From the NCBI GenBank assembly GCA_036661035.1, contig JAVWZM010000070.1:1-11130 (forward strand): a DNA stretch of 11,130 nt, in the 5' to 3' direction. A model generated the notes under the pieces. It searched no databases. It had not been told where the DNA came from and saw only the letters and a list, made by a program, of their open reading frames with translations. Every line of letters begins with the position of its first letter. Position 1 is the first letter of the stretch. Of the stretch, positions 1 to 6,099 are shown in pieces. The DNA is from JAGPHI01 sp036661035. GTDB taxonomy: Bacteria > Bacillota > Clostridia > Oscillospirales > Ruminococcaceae. A program made the position numbers and the translations under genes.

Positions 1-25
1 TTCGCTGCCTCGCAAACAGCGACAC

Positions 26-99
26 CTTTCCGGTTACCATTTCGGTGACGAAAGGGTAACACTCCGTAGGAATACGTTATTATTGCGCCGCGCGCAATA
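26..99. other. Consecutive hairpins, possible structured RNA or repeat element
   Basis: CTTTC (26-30) pairs with GAAAG (50-54), and GTTACC (33-38) pairs with GGTGAC (44-49) with one G-T pair. Together they form an 11-bp stem with a two-base bulge and a five-base loop. Downstream, TATTGCGC (81-88) pairs perfectly with GCGCAATA (92-99) around a three-base loop, and an outer TAGGA/TCCTA pair flanks it. Neither hairpin is followed by a T-run on either strand, so they do not read as terminators. No RNA family is recognised. Confidence 0.35.
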
Positions 100-171
100 T
101 CCTATTATATCCCCTGCTGACAGGCAGAATAGAGAAAACCAATAGGCAGAGTGAGCAAAATGCAATAACAT

Positions 172-208
172 TGCAAAAAAAACAACGGGCGGAGCAGAGC
201 CGCCGCCC
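172..208 (-). terminator. Minus-strand terminator-like GC palindrome
   Basis: GGGCGG (187-192) pairs with CCGCCC (203-208). On the minus strand the hairpin is followed by a GTTG-plus-T-run tract (about 186-173), which is the layout of a Rho-independent terminator for leftward transcription. No leftward gene is visible to its right, so it may instead be a dispersed GC-rich palindromic intergenic repeat that happens to have terminator form. Confidence 0.4.
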
Positions 209-337
209 CTACGGAGGTTGTGGAACACAGTTGCCTTGAGGTTACGGCAGTGTATATTTTTGATTAGCCTTGTACAAATACGGCTAAAATATATTTTGCG
301 GCGGTTATTTGCGGTTTGCTGTAAAAAACAATTTTAC

Positions 338-528
338 TTTTCAACATAATTTAAACATTAGAGGAATAGTTTTCAACATTATCAACAGAGTTTTACACTT
401 AGTATATAGGTTTTTCCACAAGAACTGTTGAAAACTCTGTTGAAAGTGTGGACTAATGGCATGAAACCGTTAAAGTTTTCAACAATCGTGAAGATTGTTA
501 CAAATTGTACATAACTAATTGTTGATTA
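338..528. promoter_or_regulatory. Cluster of DnaA-box-like 9-mers (possible oriC or DnaA regulatory region)
   Basis: Within 190 bp there are four exact TTTTCAACA 9-mers: three forward at 338-346, 370-378 and 476-484, and one reverse at 426-434. Close variants are TTATCAACA (379-387, abutting the previous box), TTTTCCACA (412-420), CTTTCAACA in reverse (438-446) and TAATCAACA in reverse (520-528). The consensus bacterial DnaA box is TTATNCACA; TTATCAACA and TTTTCCACA each differ from TTATCCACA at one position and TTTTCAACA at two. Bacillota origins commonly mix such variants in tandem and inverted pairs. The AT-rich stretch at about 285-360 could serve as an unwinding element. The downstream gene is not dnaA, so this could be oriC, a second DnaA-binding region, or DnaA control of the next operon. 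The call rests on the pattern only. Confidence 0.45.
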
Positions 529-550
529 TCCTTGCAAGCTTTGGTAGAAT
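522..550 (+). promoter_or_regulatory. Sigma-A-type promoter for the rhomboid-like gene
   Basis: TTGATT (522-527) and TAGAAT (545-550) are separated by exactly 17 bases. They match the housekeeping consensus at four and five of six positions. Transcription would start near 557 and lead into a Shine-Dalgarno AGAGAGG (566-572) before the ATG at 584. The -35 element overlaps the last DnaA-box-like 9-mer (520-528), so DnaA binding there could repress this promoter. Confidence 0.6.
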
Positions 551-583
551 TAAATAACACTTAAAAGAGAGGTACTCAAAATA

Positions 584-1243
584 ATGAAATGGCTTTATAA
601 ACTGGAGCGTAAATTCGGACGCTTTGCAATACCCAATTTAATGATGATGATTATTATCGGGCAGGGCATGGTGTTTATTGCAAATATGATAAACCCAAAT
701 ATCAATATCATATTTAATCTCAGCCTTTTTTGGCCTGCTGTAATGCATGGGCAGATTTGGCGTTTGCTGACCTTTATATTTATTCCTGCCACATCAAATG
801 TAATTGGTCTTGTTTTCACCCTATATCTATATTATATAATAGGGCACACCTTGGAAAACGAGTGGGGCGAATTTAAGTTTAACGTATATTATTTATGTGG
901 AATTTTGGGCGCGATTGTGGCGGCGGTAATATCCGGGCAAGGCACAAACACATATATTAATATATCGCTTTTTCTCGCGTTTGCCTCGCTTTATCCCGAT
1001 TTCGAGCTGCTGATGTTCTTCATTTTACCTGTTAAAATGAAGTATCTTGCCTTTATGGCGGCAGTGTATTATTTTATTTTGTTTATTTTCGGCGGCTGGG
1101 CAGATAAAGCGGCAATTGTGTTTTCGCTGATTAACTATTTTATATTTTTCGGCGGAGATTTTTTCAAAACTGCAAAGCAGGAGCTTAAATATGCCAAAAC
1201 ACGCCGCGCATGGCGAAATGGCAATAATAACAATAAGTGGTAG
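584..1243 (+). CDS. Rhomboid-fold integral membrane protein, probably not a protease
   Basis: This 219-residue protein has about six hydrophobic segments (roughly residues 15-35, 63-87, 99-118, 124-148, 152-170 and 174-190) and a basic tail rich in Lys, Arg and Asn. It carries rhomboid hallmarks in the first half: GQIWRLLTFIFIP (56-68), the WR-containing loop, and GHTLENEWGEFKFNVYYLCG (87-106), which matches the helix 2-3 region of the superfamily. The catalytic GxSG is absent where it should follow: the equivalent stretch reads TYINISLFLAFASLYPD (123-139). There is also no His in the last helix, where Asn and Ser occur instead. I read it as a catalytically dead rhomboid relative whose role, perhaps in membrane protein recognition, is unknown. 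A promoter and Shine-Dalgarno lie directly upstream. It ends 56 bp before darA and may be co-transcribed with it. Confidence 0.8.
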   Translation: MKWLYKLERKFGRFAIPNLMMMIIIGQGMVFIANMINPNINIIFNLSLFWPAVMHGQIWRLLTFIFIPATSNVIGLVFTLYLYYIIGHTLENEWGEFKFNVYYLCGILGAIVAAVISGQGTNTYINISLFLAFASLYPDFELLMFFILPVKMKYLAFMAAVYYFILFIFGGWADKAAIVFSLINYFIFFGGDFFKTAKQELKYAKTRRAWRNGNNNNKW

Positions 1244-1260
1244 AAAATCCGGCTCATTTG

Positions 1261-1269
1261 TGATACAAT
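1261..1269 (+). promoter_or_regulatory. Possible extended -10 promoter for darA
   Basis: TGATACAAT is a TGn extended -10 with hexamer TACAAT (1264-1269, five of six consensus positions). No good -35 lies 16-18 bases upstream, which fits an extended -10 promoter but makes the call tentative. It sits in the 56-bp gap after the rhomboid-like gene and would give the darA-holB pair its own start. The darA Shine-Dalgarno AAAGGGGAGG follows at 1281-1290. Confidence 0.35.
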
Positions 1270-1299
1270 ATAAAATATAAAAAGGGGAGGGCTATTACT

Positions 1300-1623
1300 A
1301 TGAAAATGATTACTGCAATTGTCAACAAAGAGGATTCGGGGGCTGTGTGCCACGCATTGACAAAGGGTGGCTTTTCCGTTACGCGCCTTTCAACCACGGG
1401 CGGCTTTTTAATGGCAGGCAACATGACATTACTTATCGGCACCGAGGACGAAAAGGTAGACGAATGTATAAATTTAATTTCTTCTTGCTCTAAACAGCGT
1501 GTAGAAGTAGTGCCAAGCACTGCGTCTTACGGCATAGGCGTTACCACGGCATATCCGTTAGAGGTTACAGTGGGCGGCGCAACAGTATTTGTTACTAATG
1601 TGGAGCGTTTTGAAAAACTGTGA
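1300..1623 (+). CDS. darA: Cyclic-di-AMP receptor, PII-like (DarA/PstA/YaaQ family)
   Basis: At 107 residues this is the full length of the CdAMP_rec family, soluble trimeric PII-like proteins that bind cyclic-di-AMP. Seen in the sequence: MKMITAIVNKEDSGAV at the N-terminal strand, the glycine-rich core TRLSTTGGFLMAGNMTLLIG (28-47), which is the most recognisable family segment and includes nucleotide-contacting residues, and the C-terminal VGGATVFVTNVERF. The regulatory output of DarA remains poorly defined in the family. The start is supported by a strong Shine-Dalgarno (1284-1290) ten bases upstream. The stop TGA overlaps the GTG start of holB (GTGA, 1620-1623), so the two are translationally coupled. 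In B. subtilis the orthologue yaaQ also lies close upstream of holB. Confidence 0.92.
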   Translation: MKMITAIVNKEDSGAVCHALTKGGFSVTRLSTTGGFLMAGNMTLLIGTEDEKVDECINLISSCSKQRVEVVPSTASYGIGVTTAYPLEVTVGGATVFVTNVERFEKL

Positions 1624-2522
1624 ATTTAGAAAACATTGTCGGAAATACAGAATTTAAACAAAGCCTCTCGGCGGCACTGGCTGTCGGGCGGCTTTCCCAT
1701 AGCATTTTGCTTTGTGGAGAGGCAGGCACAGGCACAGGCTTTGCCGCAAGGCGCCTAGCGGCAGATTATTTATACCCCAATTCCCAGCATGCCGCCAATG
1801 CCATTATCCGCGGCGAGGGTGCGGAATGTATAACCGTAGAGGGCGAGGGCGTGTCCGGCGATATAAAGATAGAGGCAGTGCGCAATATGCGCAGAGAAAT
1901 ATACAACACATCTCTGTCTGCAAATGGCAGATGTGTTATTATACGCGGCGCGCAAAACCTTAACGCCTCCAGTGCAAATGCGCTTTTAAAGGTGCTTGAG
2001 GAGCCGCCCGAAAACGTGCTTTTTATATTAACAGCTACAAGCGAGGCGGCGGTAATGGCGACCATACGCAGCCGATGCAGTGCATATTCCTTAGCCCCTG
2101 TGGGTGAGGACGTCTGCGCAGAGTGGATTAATGCAAACATTAAGCCCCTTTGCAAAGACGCAAAGATGTTAGCGGCGGTGTTTGGTGGGCGCATAGGCCT
2201 TGCAAAGCATGCCGCACAAGACGCAAGCGCGCGCGAGGTACTAGATAAAGCACTACAGATTGCAAAGCTTAGTGCCAAGGGCGACGAATATTCCATAGGG
2301 GCGTTATTATGCGCCTACGAAAAAGATAAACCGGGCGCATTGCGCCTTTTCGATAATGCCGCGGCGGTGTTTTCCGCCTGTATGCGTGGCGCAATAGACA
2401 TAGGTGTGCCGAAAGCACTTGGCGCGGCGGCTTTGCCGTGCCTTGCAAGGGCGGGGAGCCTTTTACAGCGCAATGTCAGCGCAAAGCTGGCACTGGCAAT
2501 GCTTGCGGCAGAGCTTGTATAG
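1620..2522 (+). CDS. holB: DNA polymerase III clamp-loader subunit delta-prime
   Basis: This is a 300-residue AAA+ protein of the clamp loader that places the sliding clamp on DNA. Visible features: the N-terminal helix with IVGN (6-9), then a degenerate Walker A, GEAGTGTG (33-40), with Thr where the ATP-binding Lys should be. Next come the sensor/Walker-B strand CVIIRGAQNLNASSANALLK (105-124), LEEPPENVLFILTA (126-139), and the SRC motif (151-153) that supplies the arginine finger to the neighbouring subunit. Loss of ATP binding is normal for delta-prime. The four-cysteine zinc module that usually follows the Walker region in DnaX and HolB is missing here. The start is GTG at 1620, overlapping the darA stop by four bases. 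The C-terminal half is divergent and Ala-rich, as is common for this subunit. Confidence 0.9.
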   Translation: MNLENIVGNTEFKQSLSAALAVGRLSHSILLCGEAGTGTGFAARRLAADYLYPNSQHAANAIIRGEGAECITVEGEGVSGDIKIEAVRNMRREIYNTSLSANGRCVIIRGAQNLNASSANALLKVLEEPPENVLFILTATSEAAVMATIRSRCSAYSLAPVGEDVCAEWINANIKPLCKDAKMLAAVFGGRIGLAKHAAQDASAREVLDKALQIAKLSAKGDEYSIGALLCAYEKDKPGALRLFDNAAAVFSACMRGAIDIGVPKALGAAALPCLARAGSLLQRNVSAKLALAMLAAELV

Positions 2523-2569
2523 CCTTTTACATTGGCGAAAAGCAAAGCCACATTAAAACCCATTTGAAG

Positions 2570-2598
2570 CGTCGCCCTAATTTTGTCGTCGGGCGGCG
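2570..2598 (+). other. Intercistronic hairpin between holB and ricT
   Basis: CGTCGCCC (2570-2577) pairs with GGGCGGCG (2591-2598), eight base pairs including one G-T, around a 13-base loop. No T-run follows, so it is not a classical terminator. It could modulate read-through or mRNA stability between holB and ricT, which are 119 bp apart. Confidence 0.25.
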
Positions 2599-2641
2599 GC
2601 ACTGAAAACAGCCGCAGACGGCACGGCAAGGTACTGGAAAT

Positions 2642-3508
2642 ATGATTAAAATAGTTGGAGTTTGCTTTAAATCCGGAGGCAAGGTGTATTCCTTTGCGCC
2701 GGGCGCACTCGATATAAAAAAAGGCGACTACGTAATAGTGGAAACCACACGCGGCACAGAGTGCGGCGAGGTGATACATGGCATACATGAGGTGCCAAAT
2801 TCCGGCGTGATTATGCCACTAAAGCCTGTACAGCGTCTTGCTGATGCCGTGGATATCCGCCGCATGAAGCAAAACCGTGAGGACGAGCATAACGCCTTTG
2901 AGGTATGCACAAAGCGCATAGAAAAGCACGGCCTTGATATGAAGCTTGTAGACGTGGAGTTTACGCTGGATCGCAGTAAGATATTGTTTTATTTTACGGC
3001 AGACGGCAGAATAGATTTCCGCGAGCTTGTAAAGGATTTGGCAGGCGTGTTCCACGCTCGTATAGAGCTGAGGCAGATAGGCGTAAGGGACGAAAGCAAG
3101 ATGCTTGGCGGCCTTGGCATTTGCGGACAGCCCTTTTGCTGTAGCCGCTTTTTAACCAATTTTCAGCCTGTTTCCATCAAAATGGCTAAAGAGCAGGGGC
3201 TTTCGCTTAATCCTGCTAAAATAAGCGGAAGCTGCGGCCGCCTTATGTGCTGCCTTGCATACGAGCAGCCCGCATACGAATATCTTAATCGCATTACGCC
3301 GGGCCTTGGCAGCACGGTAAAAACCCCCGACGGAATTGGCAATGTAATAGAGGTAAATTTAATTTCCTCTACCTTGCGTGTGCGCCTTGAAAATGCGCCT
3401 GAAACACCTGCAAAATTATATCCGCGCACGGAATGTACCTATTTGCGCGGAGGTAAGCGCGCCCCTGTAGAGCCGGATCCTGAGCCAATAGAAGAAACGG
3501 TGGAATAA
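2642..3508 (+). CDS. ricT: RicT/YaaT (PSP1 C-terminal domain) Fe-S regulatory protein
   Basis: This 288-residue PSP1-domain protein is the YaaT/RicT of Bacillota. In B. subtilis it forms the Y-complex with RicA (YmcA) and RicF (YlbF), carries [4Fe-4S] clusters, and modulates RNase Y processing of mRNA. The sequence starts with IVGVCFKSGGKVYSFAPG (4-21), typical of the family. Two cysteine groups, GICGQPFCCSRF (159-170; C161, C166, C167) and GSCGRLMCCLAYE (196-208; C198, C203, C204), match the conserved cluster-ligand region. The C-terminal tail is acidic and Pro/Glu-rich (after about 270). It follows holB as in B. subtilis. The Shine-Dalgarno is weak (AAGGT near 2630), which suggests coupling to upstream translation or modest expression. 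Confidence 0.92.
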   Translation: MIKIVGVCFKSGGKVYSFAPGALDIKKGDYVIVETTRGTECGEVIHGIHEVPNSGVIMPLKPVQRLADAVDIRRMKQNREDEHNAFEVCTKRIEKHGLDMKLVDVEFTLDRSKILFYFTADGRIDFRELVKDLAGVFHARIELRQIGVRDESKMLGGLGICGQPFCCSRFLTNFQPVSIKMAKEQGLSLNPAKISGSCGRLMCCLAYEQPAYEYLNRITPGLGSTVKTPDGIGNVIEVNLISSTLRVRLENAPETPAKLYPRTECTYLRGGKRAPVEPDPEPIEETVE

Positions 3509-3511
3509 TTA

Positions 3512-3529
3512 TTGTACACAAAGGTACAA
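3512..3529. promoter_or_regulatory. Dyad TTGTAC-N6-GTACAA, possible operator or weak terminator
   Basis: A perfect 6-bp inverted repeat with a 6-base spacer lies just after the ricT stop and about 16 bp upstream of the ferredoxin -35 element. It is followed by AATCTTATTTTT, so the transcript could form a weak terminator for ricT. Alternatively it is a protein-binding dyad controlling the ferredoxin promoter. The perfect 8-mer TTGTACAA also occurs at 270-277 in the left region. Confidence 0.3.
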
Positions 3530-3544
3530 AATCTTATTTTTCCC

Positions 3545-3572
3545 TTGAAATATTAAAACTTTATGATAAAAT
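3545..3572 (+). promoter_or_regulatory. Promoter for the ferredoxin gene
   Basis: TTGAAA (3545-3550) and TAAAAT (3567-3572) are 16 bases apart, and the -10 is preceded by TGA (extended -10). The match to a housekeeping promoter is good. Transcription from about 3579 would give a leader of nearly 100 bases before the ferredoxin ATG at 3677. With the terminator at 3873-3903 this makes the ferredoxin a probable single-gene transcript. Confidence 0.5.
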
Positions 3573-3676
3573 AAAGGCACAAGGTTAATTCCTTTGTAAC
3601 TATCCCTTGCCGCACCGCGCAGAACGGCATGGGCATTATTAAGAATATTAATTATGCGCGGAGAATGGATTAAATT

Positions 3677-3847
3677 ATGGCTTATAAAATTAGCGACGAT
3701 TGCATTTCCTGCGGCACATGCGCGGGCGTATGCCCGGTTTCTGCAATTTCCGAGGGCGATGGCAAATATGTAATTGACCCGGATACTTGCTTGGATTGCG
3801 GCACTTGCGAAGGCGAATGTCCTGTAAGCGCTATCTCTGCGGAATAA
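3677..3847 (+). CDS. Small 2[4Fe-4S] ferredoxin
   Basis: A 56-residue protein, the standard size of clostridial ferredoxins, translated by hand from the ATG at 3677 to the TAA at 3845-3847. It has two CX2CX2CX3CP motifs: C9, C12, C15, C19 followed by Pro20, and C38, C41, C44, C48 followed by Pro49. The two halves repeat each other (CGTCAGVCPVSAIS and CGTCEGECPVSAIS). It should carry two low-potential [4Fe-4S] clusters and transfer electrons between cytoplasmic oxidoreductases. A GGAGA (3660-3664) lies 12 bases upstream of the ATG, a slightly long spacing. Its own promoter and a strong terminator flank it, so it is an independent unit inserted between ricT and trmN6, where B. subtilis has yabA. 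Confidence 0.93.
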   Translation: MAYKISDDCISCGTCAGVCPVSAISEGDGKYVIDPDTCLDCGTCEGECPVSAISAE

Positions 3848-3871
3848 TTTCCCCGAGAACAAACTCAAAGT

Positions 3872-3904
3872 AGGGCGGGCGCGTTTAGTGCCCGCCTAAT
3901 TTTT
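3872..3904 (+). terminator. Rho-independent terminator after the ferredoxin
   Basis: GGGCGGGCGC (3873-3882) pairs with GTGCCCGCCT (3888-3897), ten base pairs with two G-T pairs, around the loop GTTTA. TAATTTTTG follows directly. It lies 25 bp after the ferredoxin stop and should isolate it from trmN6. Confidence 0.85.
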
Positions 3905-3980
3905 GCGAAAAGGCGCGGATAATGCCAATGTGTGTAATTTTGTGCCGATTAATACGCATATGCCGAAACGGAGCCTTGCA

Positions 3981-4685
3981 ATGAAAGTAACCAAAGAAAT
4001 GCTAAACGGTAAAACGGCAGTGTATGTAAGCGATACACATCGCTTTGGCACAGACGCAATGCTACTTTCGCATTTTTGCCATCTGCGGCGAAACGAAGCA
4101 GTGTGCGAGCTTGGCAGTGGCTGCGGTATATTGCCGCTGCGCTTTTTCGACGGCGGGCACAGGGGCAGATGCGTGGCGGTGGAAATAAGCCCTGAGGGTA
4201 CAGAGCTTTTGCAAAAATCCGTTGTAGAAAACAAAGCGGATAATATTATCCCAATATGTGCAGATTTGCGCACATTTAAAGACGAACCTATGTATGATTT
4301 GGTGGCGTGCAACCCACCATACTTTAAGGGCGGCTACGAAAGCCTTTCCCCCACAAGGCGCACAGCGCGCCACGAAATAAGCTGTACTATAGAAGATGTG
4401 TGCCTTTGCGCCATGCGCCTTTTAAAAGACGGCGGACGCCTCTGCCTTTGCCACAGGCCTGAGCGCATGGCAGATGTTATCTGCGCTATGCGGGCGGCGC
4501 GAATTGAGCCAAAGGTAATAAGGTTTGTGCGCCAAAGGCAGGCAGCAGGCACTCCATGGCTGTTTTTAATAGAAGGGCAAAAAAACCGTGCCGCTGGCAT
4601 AAGGTATTTGCCGGATTTGATTATCGAAAATGACGAGGGGCAGCAAAGCGATGAGCTAACCCATATATATAACGGCTACACGTAG
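3981..4685 (+). CDS. trmN6: tRNA1(Val) (adenine37-N6)-methyltransferase, TrmN6/YabB type
   Basis: This 234-residue Rossmann-fold methyltransferase has SAM-binding motif I ELGSGCGILPL (43-53), acidic VAVEIS (65-70) at the end of strand 2, and the catalytic N6-adenine motif NPPYF (111-115). The N-terminal signature VSDTHRFGTDAMLLSHF (16-32) is typical of the YfiC/YabB group, which methylates adenine 37 of valine tRNA. I chose ATG 3981 over an upstream in-frame ATG at 3903. GGAG at 3970-3973 gives seven-base spacing, the family motif begins right after it, and the 3903 start would sit in the tail of the terminator. It heads the second half of the conserved yabB-rsmI pair, but I see no convincing promoter in the 75 bp upstream. 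Confidence 0.88.
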   Translation: MKVTKEMLNGKTAVYVSDTHRFGTDAMLLSHFCHLRRNEAVCELGSGCGILPLRFFDGGHRGRCVAVEISPEGTELLQKSVVENKADNIIPICADLRTFKDEPMYDLVACNPPYFKGGYESLSPTRRTARHEISCTIEDVCLCAMRLLKDGGRLCLCHRPERMADVICAMRAARIEPKVIRFVRQRQAAGTPWLFLIEGQKNRAAGIRYLPDLIIENDEGQQSDELTHIYNGYT

Positions 4686-4702
4686 CTTTTATGCTTTCAG
4701 TC

Positions 4703-4730
4703 TTGCAAAATAACAGTTGTTAAGCATAAT
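4703..4730 (+). promoter_or_regulatory. Possible promoter for rsmI-yfcE-birA
   Basis: TTGCAA (4703-4708) and CATAAT (4725-4730) are separated by 16 bases, four and five of six consensus positions. It lies in the 83-bp gap between trmN6 and rsmI. Read-through from trmN6 is an equally good explanation, because no clear terminator separates them. Confidence 0.35.
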
Positions 4731-4768
4731 AAAATGTGAATAATAAGCCGAAAAACAAGGAGGACGCG

Positions 4769-5617
4769 ATGGCCGGAGAGCTGTACATTGTAGCCACACC
4801 AATAGGGAATTTAAGCGATTTAACGCCGCGTGCCGCCGAAACATTTGCAAAGGCAGATTTTATTGCCGCCGAGGATACCCGCGTAACTGTAAAGCTTTTA
4901 AACCATTTAGGCATTAAAAAACCAATGGTCAGTTATTATGAGCATAATTTAAAAGAGCGCGGAGAATATATTTTAGAGCGTGTGCAAAATGGCGAAACCT
5001 GCGCCCTTTGCAGCGACGCAGGCATGCCTGCAATATCCGATCCGGGCGAGGATATAGTGCGCGAGGCGCACAAAATGGGTATACGTGTAATACCCATACC
5101 GGCGGCAAGCGCGGCTGTTACCGCGCTTTGCGTGTCGGGGCAGGTAACGGGGCGTTTTGTGTTTGAGGGCTTTTTGCCTACAAACCGTCGCTCCAAGAAA
5201 GAACGGCTTGAATTTTTACAGGGCGAGGAGCGCACAATAATATTTTACGAGGCACCCCATAAGCTGAACACCACGCTGGACGACCTTGTAAAAGCTTTTG
5301 GCGGCGCGCGCGCTGTTACCGTGTGCAGAGAGCTTACAAAGCTGCACGAGGAGATTAAAGTAACAACCCTTGGCGAAGCCGCGGCATATTTTGCGCAAAC
5401 ACCGCCGCGAGGAGAATTTGTGCTGATAATGGCAGGTGCGGATAAGGCAGAGCGAAAGCAATATACATTAGAGGACGCATCGCAAATAGCAGAGGAATTA
5501 ATGCAAAATGGCGAGGGCGCGGCAGTGGCTGCCAAAAAAGCCGCCGCCGAAACAGGATTTGCCAAAAGCGATATTTACAGAGTATGTTTAAACAGGGCTG
5601 ATAAAAAGGAGATTTAA
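4769..5617 (+). CDS. rsmI: 16S rRNA (cytidine1402-2'-O)-methyltransferase
   Basis: At 282 residues this is the normal length for RsmI, a tetrapyrrole-methylase-fold enzyme that 2'-O-methylates C1402 in the decoding centre of 16S rRNA. Motifs in order: LYIVATPIGNLSDLTPRA (5-22), AAEDTR (33-38), CSDAGMPAISDPG (81-93), FVFEGFLP (130-137), TIIFYEAPHKL (156-166), CRELTKLHEE (186-195) and RGEFVLIM (214-221). The usual PGPSA loop reads PAASA (111-115), a mild variant. The start ATG 4769 is preceded by a perfect AAGGAGG (4757-4763); an in-frame GTG at 4736 lacks such a site and would add 11 non-conserved residues. B. subtilis yabC occupies the same position, but the GIY-YIG gene yazA that normally precedes it is missing. 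Confidence 0.94.
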   Translation: MAGELYIVATPIGNLSDLTPRAAETFAKADFIAAEDTRVTVKLLNHLGIKKPMVSYYEHNLKERGEYILERVQNGETCALCSDAGMPAISDPGEDIVREAHKMGIRVIPIPAASAAVTALCVSGQVTGRFVFEGFLPTNRRSKKERLEFLQGEERTIIFYEAPHKLNTTLDDLVKAFGGARAVTVCRELTKLHEEIKVTTLGEAAAYFAQTPPRGEFVLIMAGADKAERKQYTLEDASQIAEELMQNGEGAAVAAKKAAAETGFAKSDIYRVCLNRADKKEI

Positions 5618-5622
5618 AGCAG

Positions 5623-6099
5623 ATGAAATTGCTAATACTCTCTGATGTGCATGGCGAATATCAGCTTTTAGCGGATATTGTAAAAACCGAGAAGGACGTA
5701 AACGCGATAATCTTTCTTGGCGACGGCTTGCAAGACATGTACACCTTACAAAGAAACGTGCAATTACCGCGCACTTACTTGGTGCGCGGCAATTGTGATT
5801 TTTCATATTCTGAGCCAAGCGAGTCGCTGGCGGCATTTGACGGATTATTGGTATTTTATACTCACGGCAACGGCTACGATGTAAAATGGACAATGGCAGG
5901 CATTACCGCTGCCGCAAAGGCGCGTGGCGCGGATATTGCCCTATTTGGGCATACCCATGCGCCGTTTTATGAAATACATGACGGGATACACCTGTTTAAC
6001 CCAGGCTCTGTTTCGCGGCCGCGTATTGGGCGAAGCACCTATGGCATATTGGAAACACGTGACGGTGTGCCAAGATTTAAACATAAGGAGGTGCCATAA
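5623..6099 (+). CDS. YfcE/MJ0936-family metallophosphoesterase
   Basis: This 158-residue calcineurin-like phosphoesterase is of the small YfcE/YsnB/MJ0936 type, which hydrolyses phosphodiesters with a two-metal centre in the cytoplasm. The physiological substrate is not established. All metal-ligand motifs are present: SDVHG (7-11), GDG (33-35), GNCD (56-59), the His of THGNGY (80-85) and GHTH (109-112), followed by the family motif NPGS. It starts five bases after the rsmI stop, with AAGGAG at about 5607-5612. Its stop shares one base with the birA start (TAATG, 6097-6101), so rsmI, this gene and birA form one operon. Confidence 0.9.
   Translation: MKLLILSDVHGEYQLLADIVKTEKDVNAIIFLGDGLQDMYTLQRNVQLPRTYLVRGNCDFSYSEPSESLAAFDGLLVFYTHGNGYDVKWTMAGITAAAKARGADIALFGHTHAPFYEIHDGIHLFNPGSVSRPRIGRSTYGILETRDGVPRFKHKEVP

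Larger units (their letters stand above)
1..583. other. Gene-free left region with hairpins and DnaA-box-like sites
   Basis: No open reading frame here looks like a real gene on either strand. Seen directly: a 6-bp inverted repeat at 2-7/17-22; a bulged hairpin at 26-54; a perfect 8-bp stem at 81-88/92-99; a short TGCAAT-aac-ATTGCA hairpin followed by an A-run near 160-180; a GC-rich palindrome at 187-208; an inverted repeat TTAGCC/GGCTAA at 264-269/282-287; then the 9-mer cluster and promoter listed separately. The left part could be the tail of a structured RNA or of an upstream gene's untranslated region, cut by the window edge. I cannot assign it to an RNA family. Confidence 0.6.

Noticed and set aside
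34..228. 64-residue minus-strand reading frame at the left edge
   Set aside because: Its first residues are the translation of a GC-rich palindromic intergenic sequence with a T-run. It has low-complexity composition, no family resemblance and no ribosome binding site that I can see.
1766..2296. 176-residue minus-strand frame antisense to holB
   Set aside because: The + strand frame is a clear HolB with motifs. The antisense frame is Ala/Ser-rich with no domain and follows from codon bias of the real gene.
3903..3980. Upstream ATG start for trmN6 at 3903
   Set aside because: It would begin within the terminator T-tract region and add 26 non-family residues; ATG 3981 has GGAG at the right distance and the family N-terminus.
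4736..4768. GTG start for rsmI
   Set aside because: ATG 4769 has a perfect AAGGAGG upstream and begins at the conserved family N-terminus.
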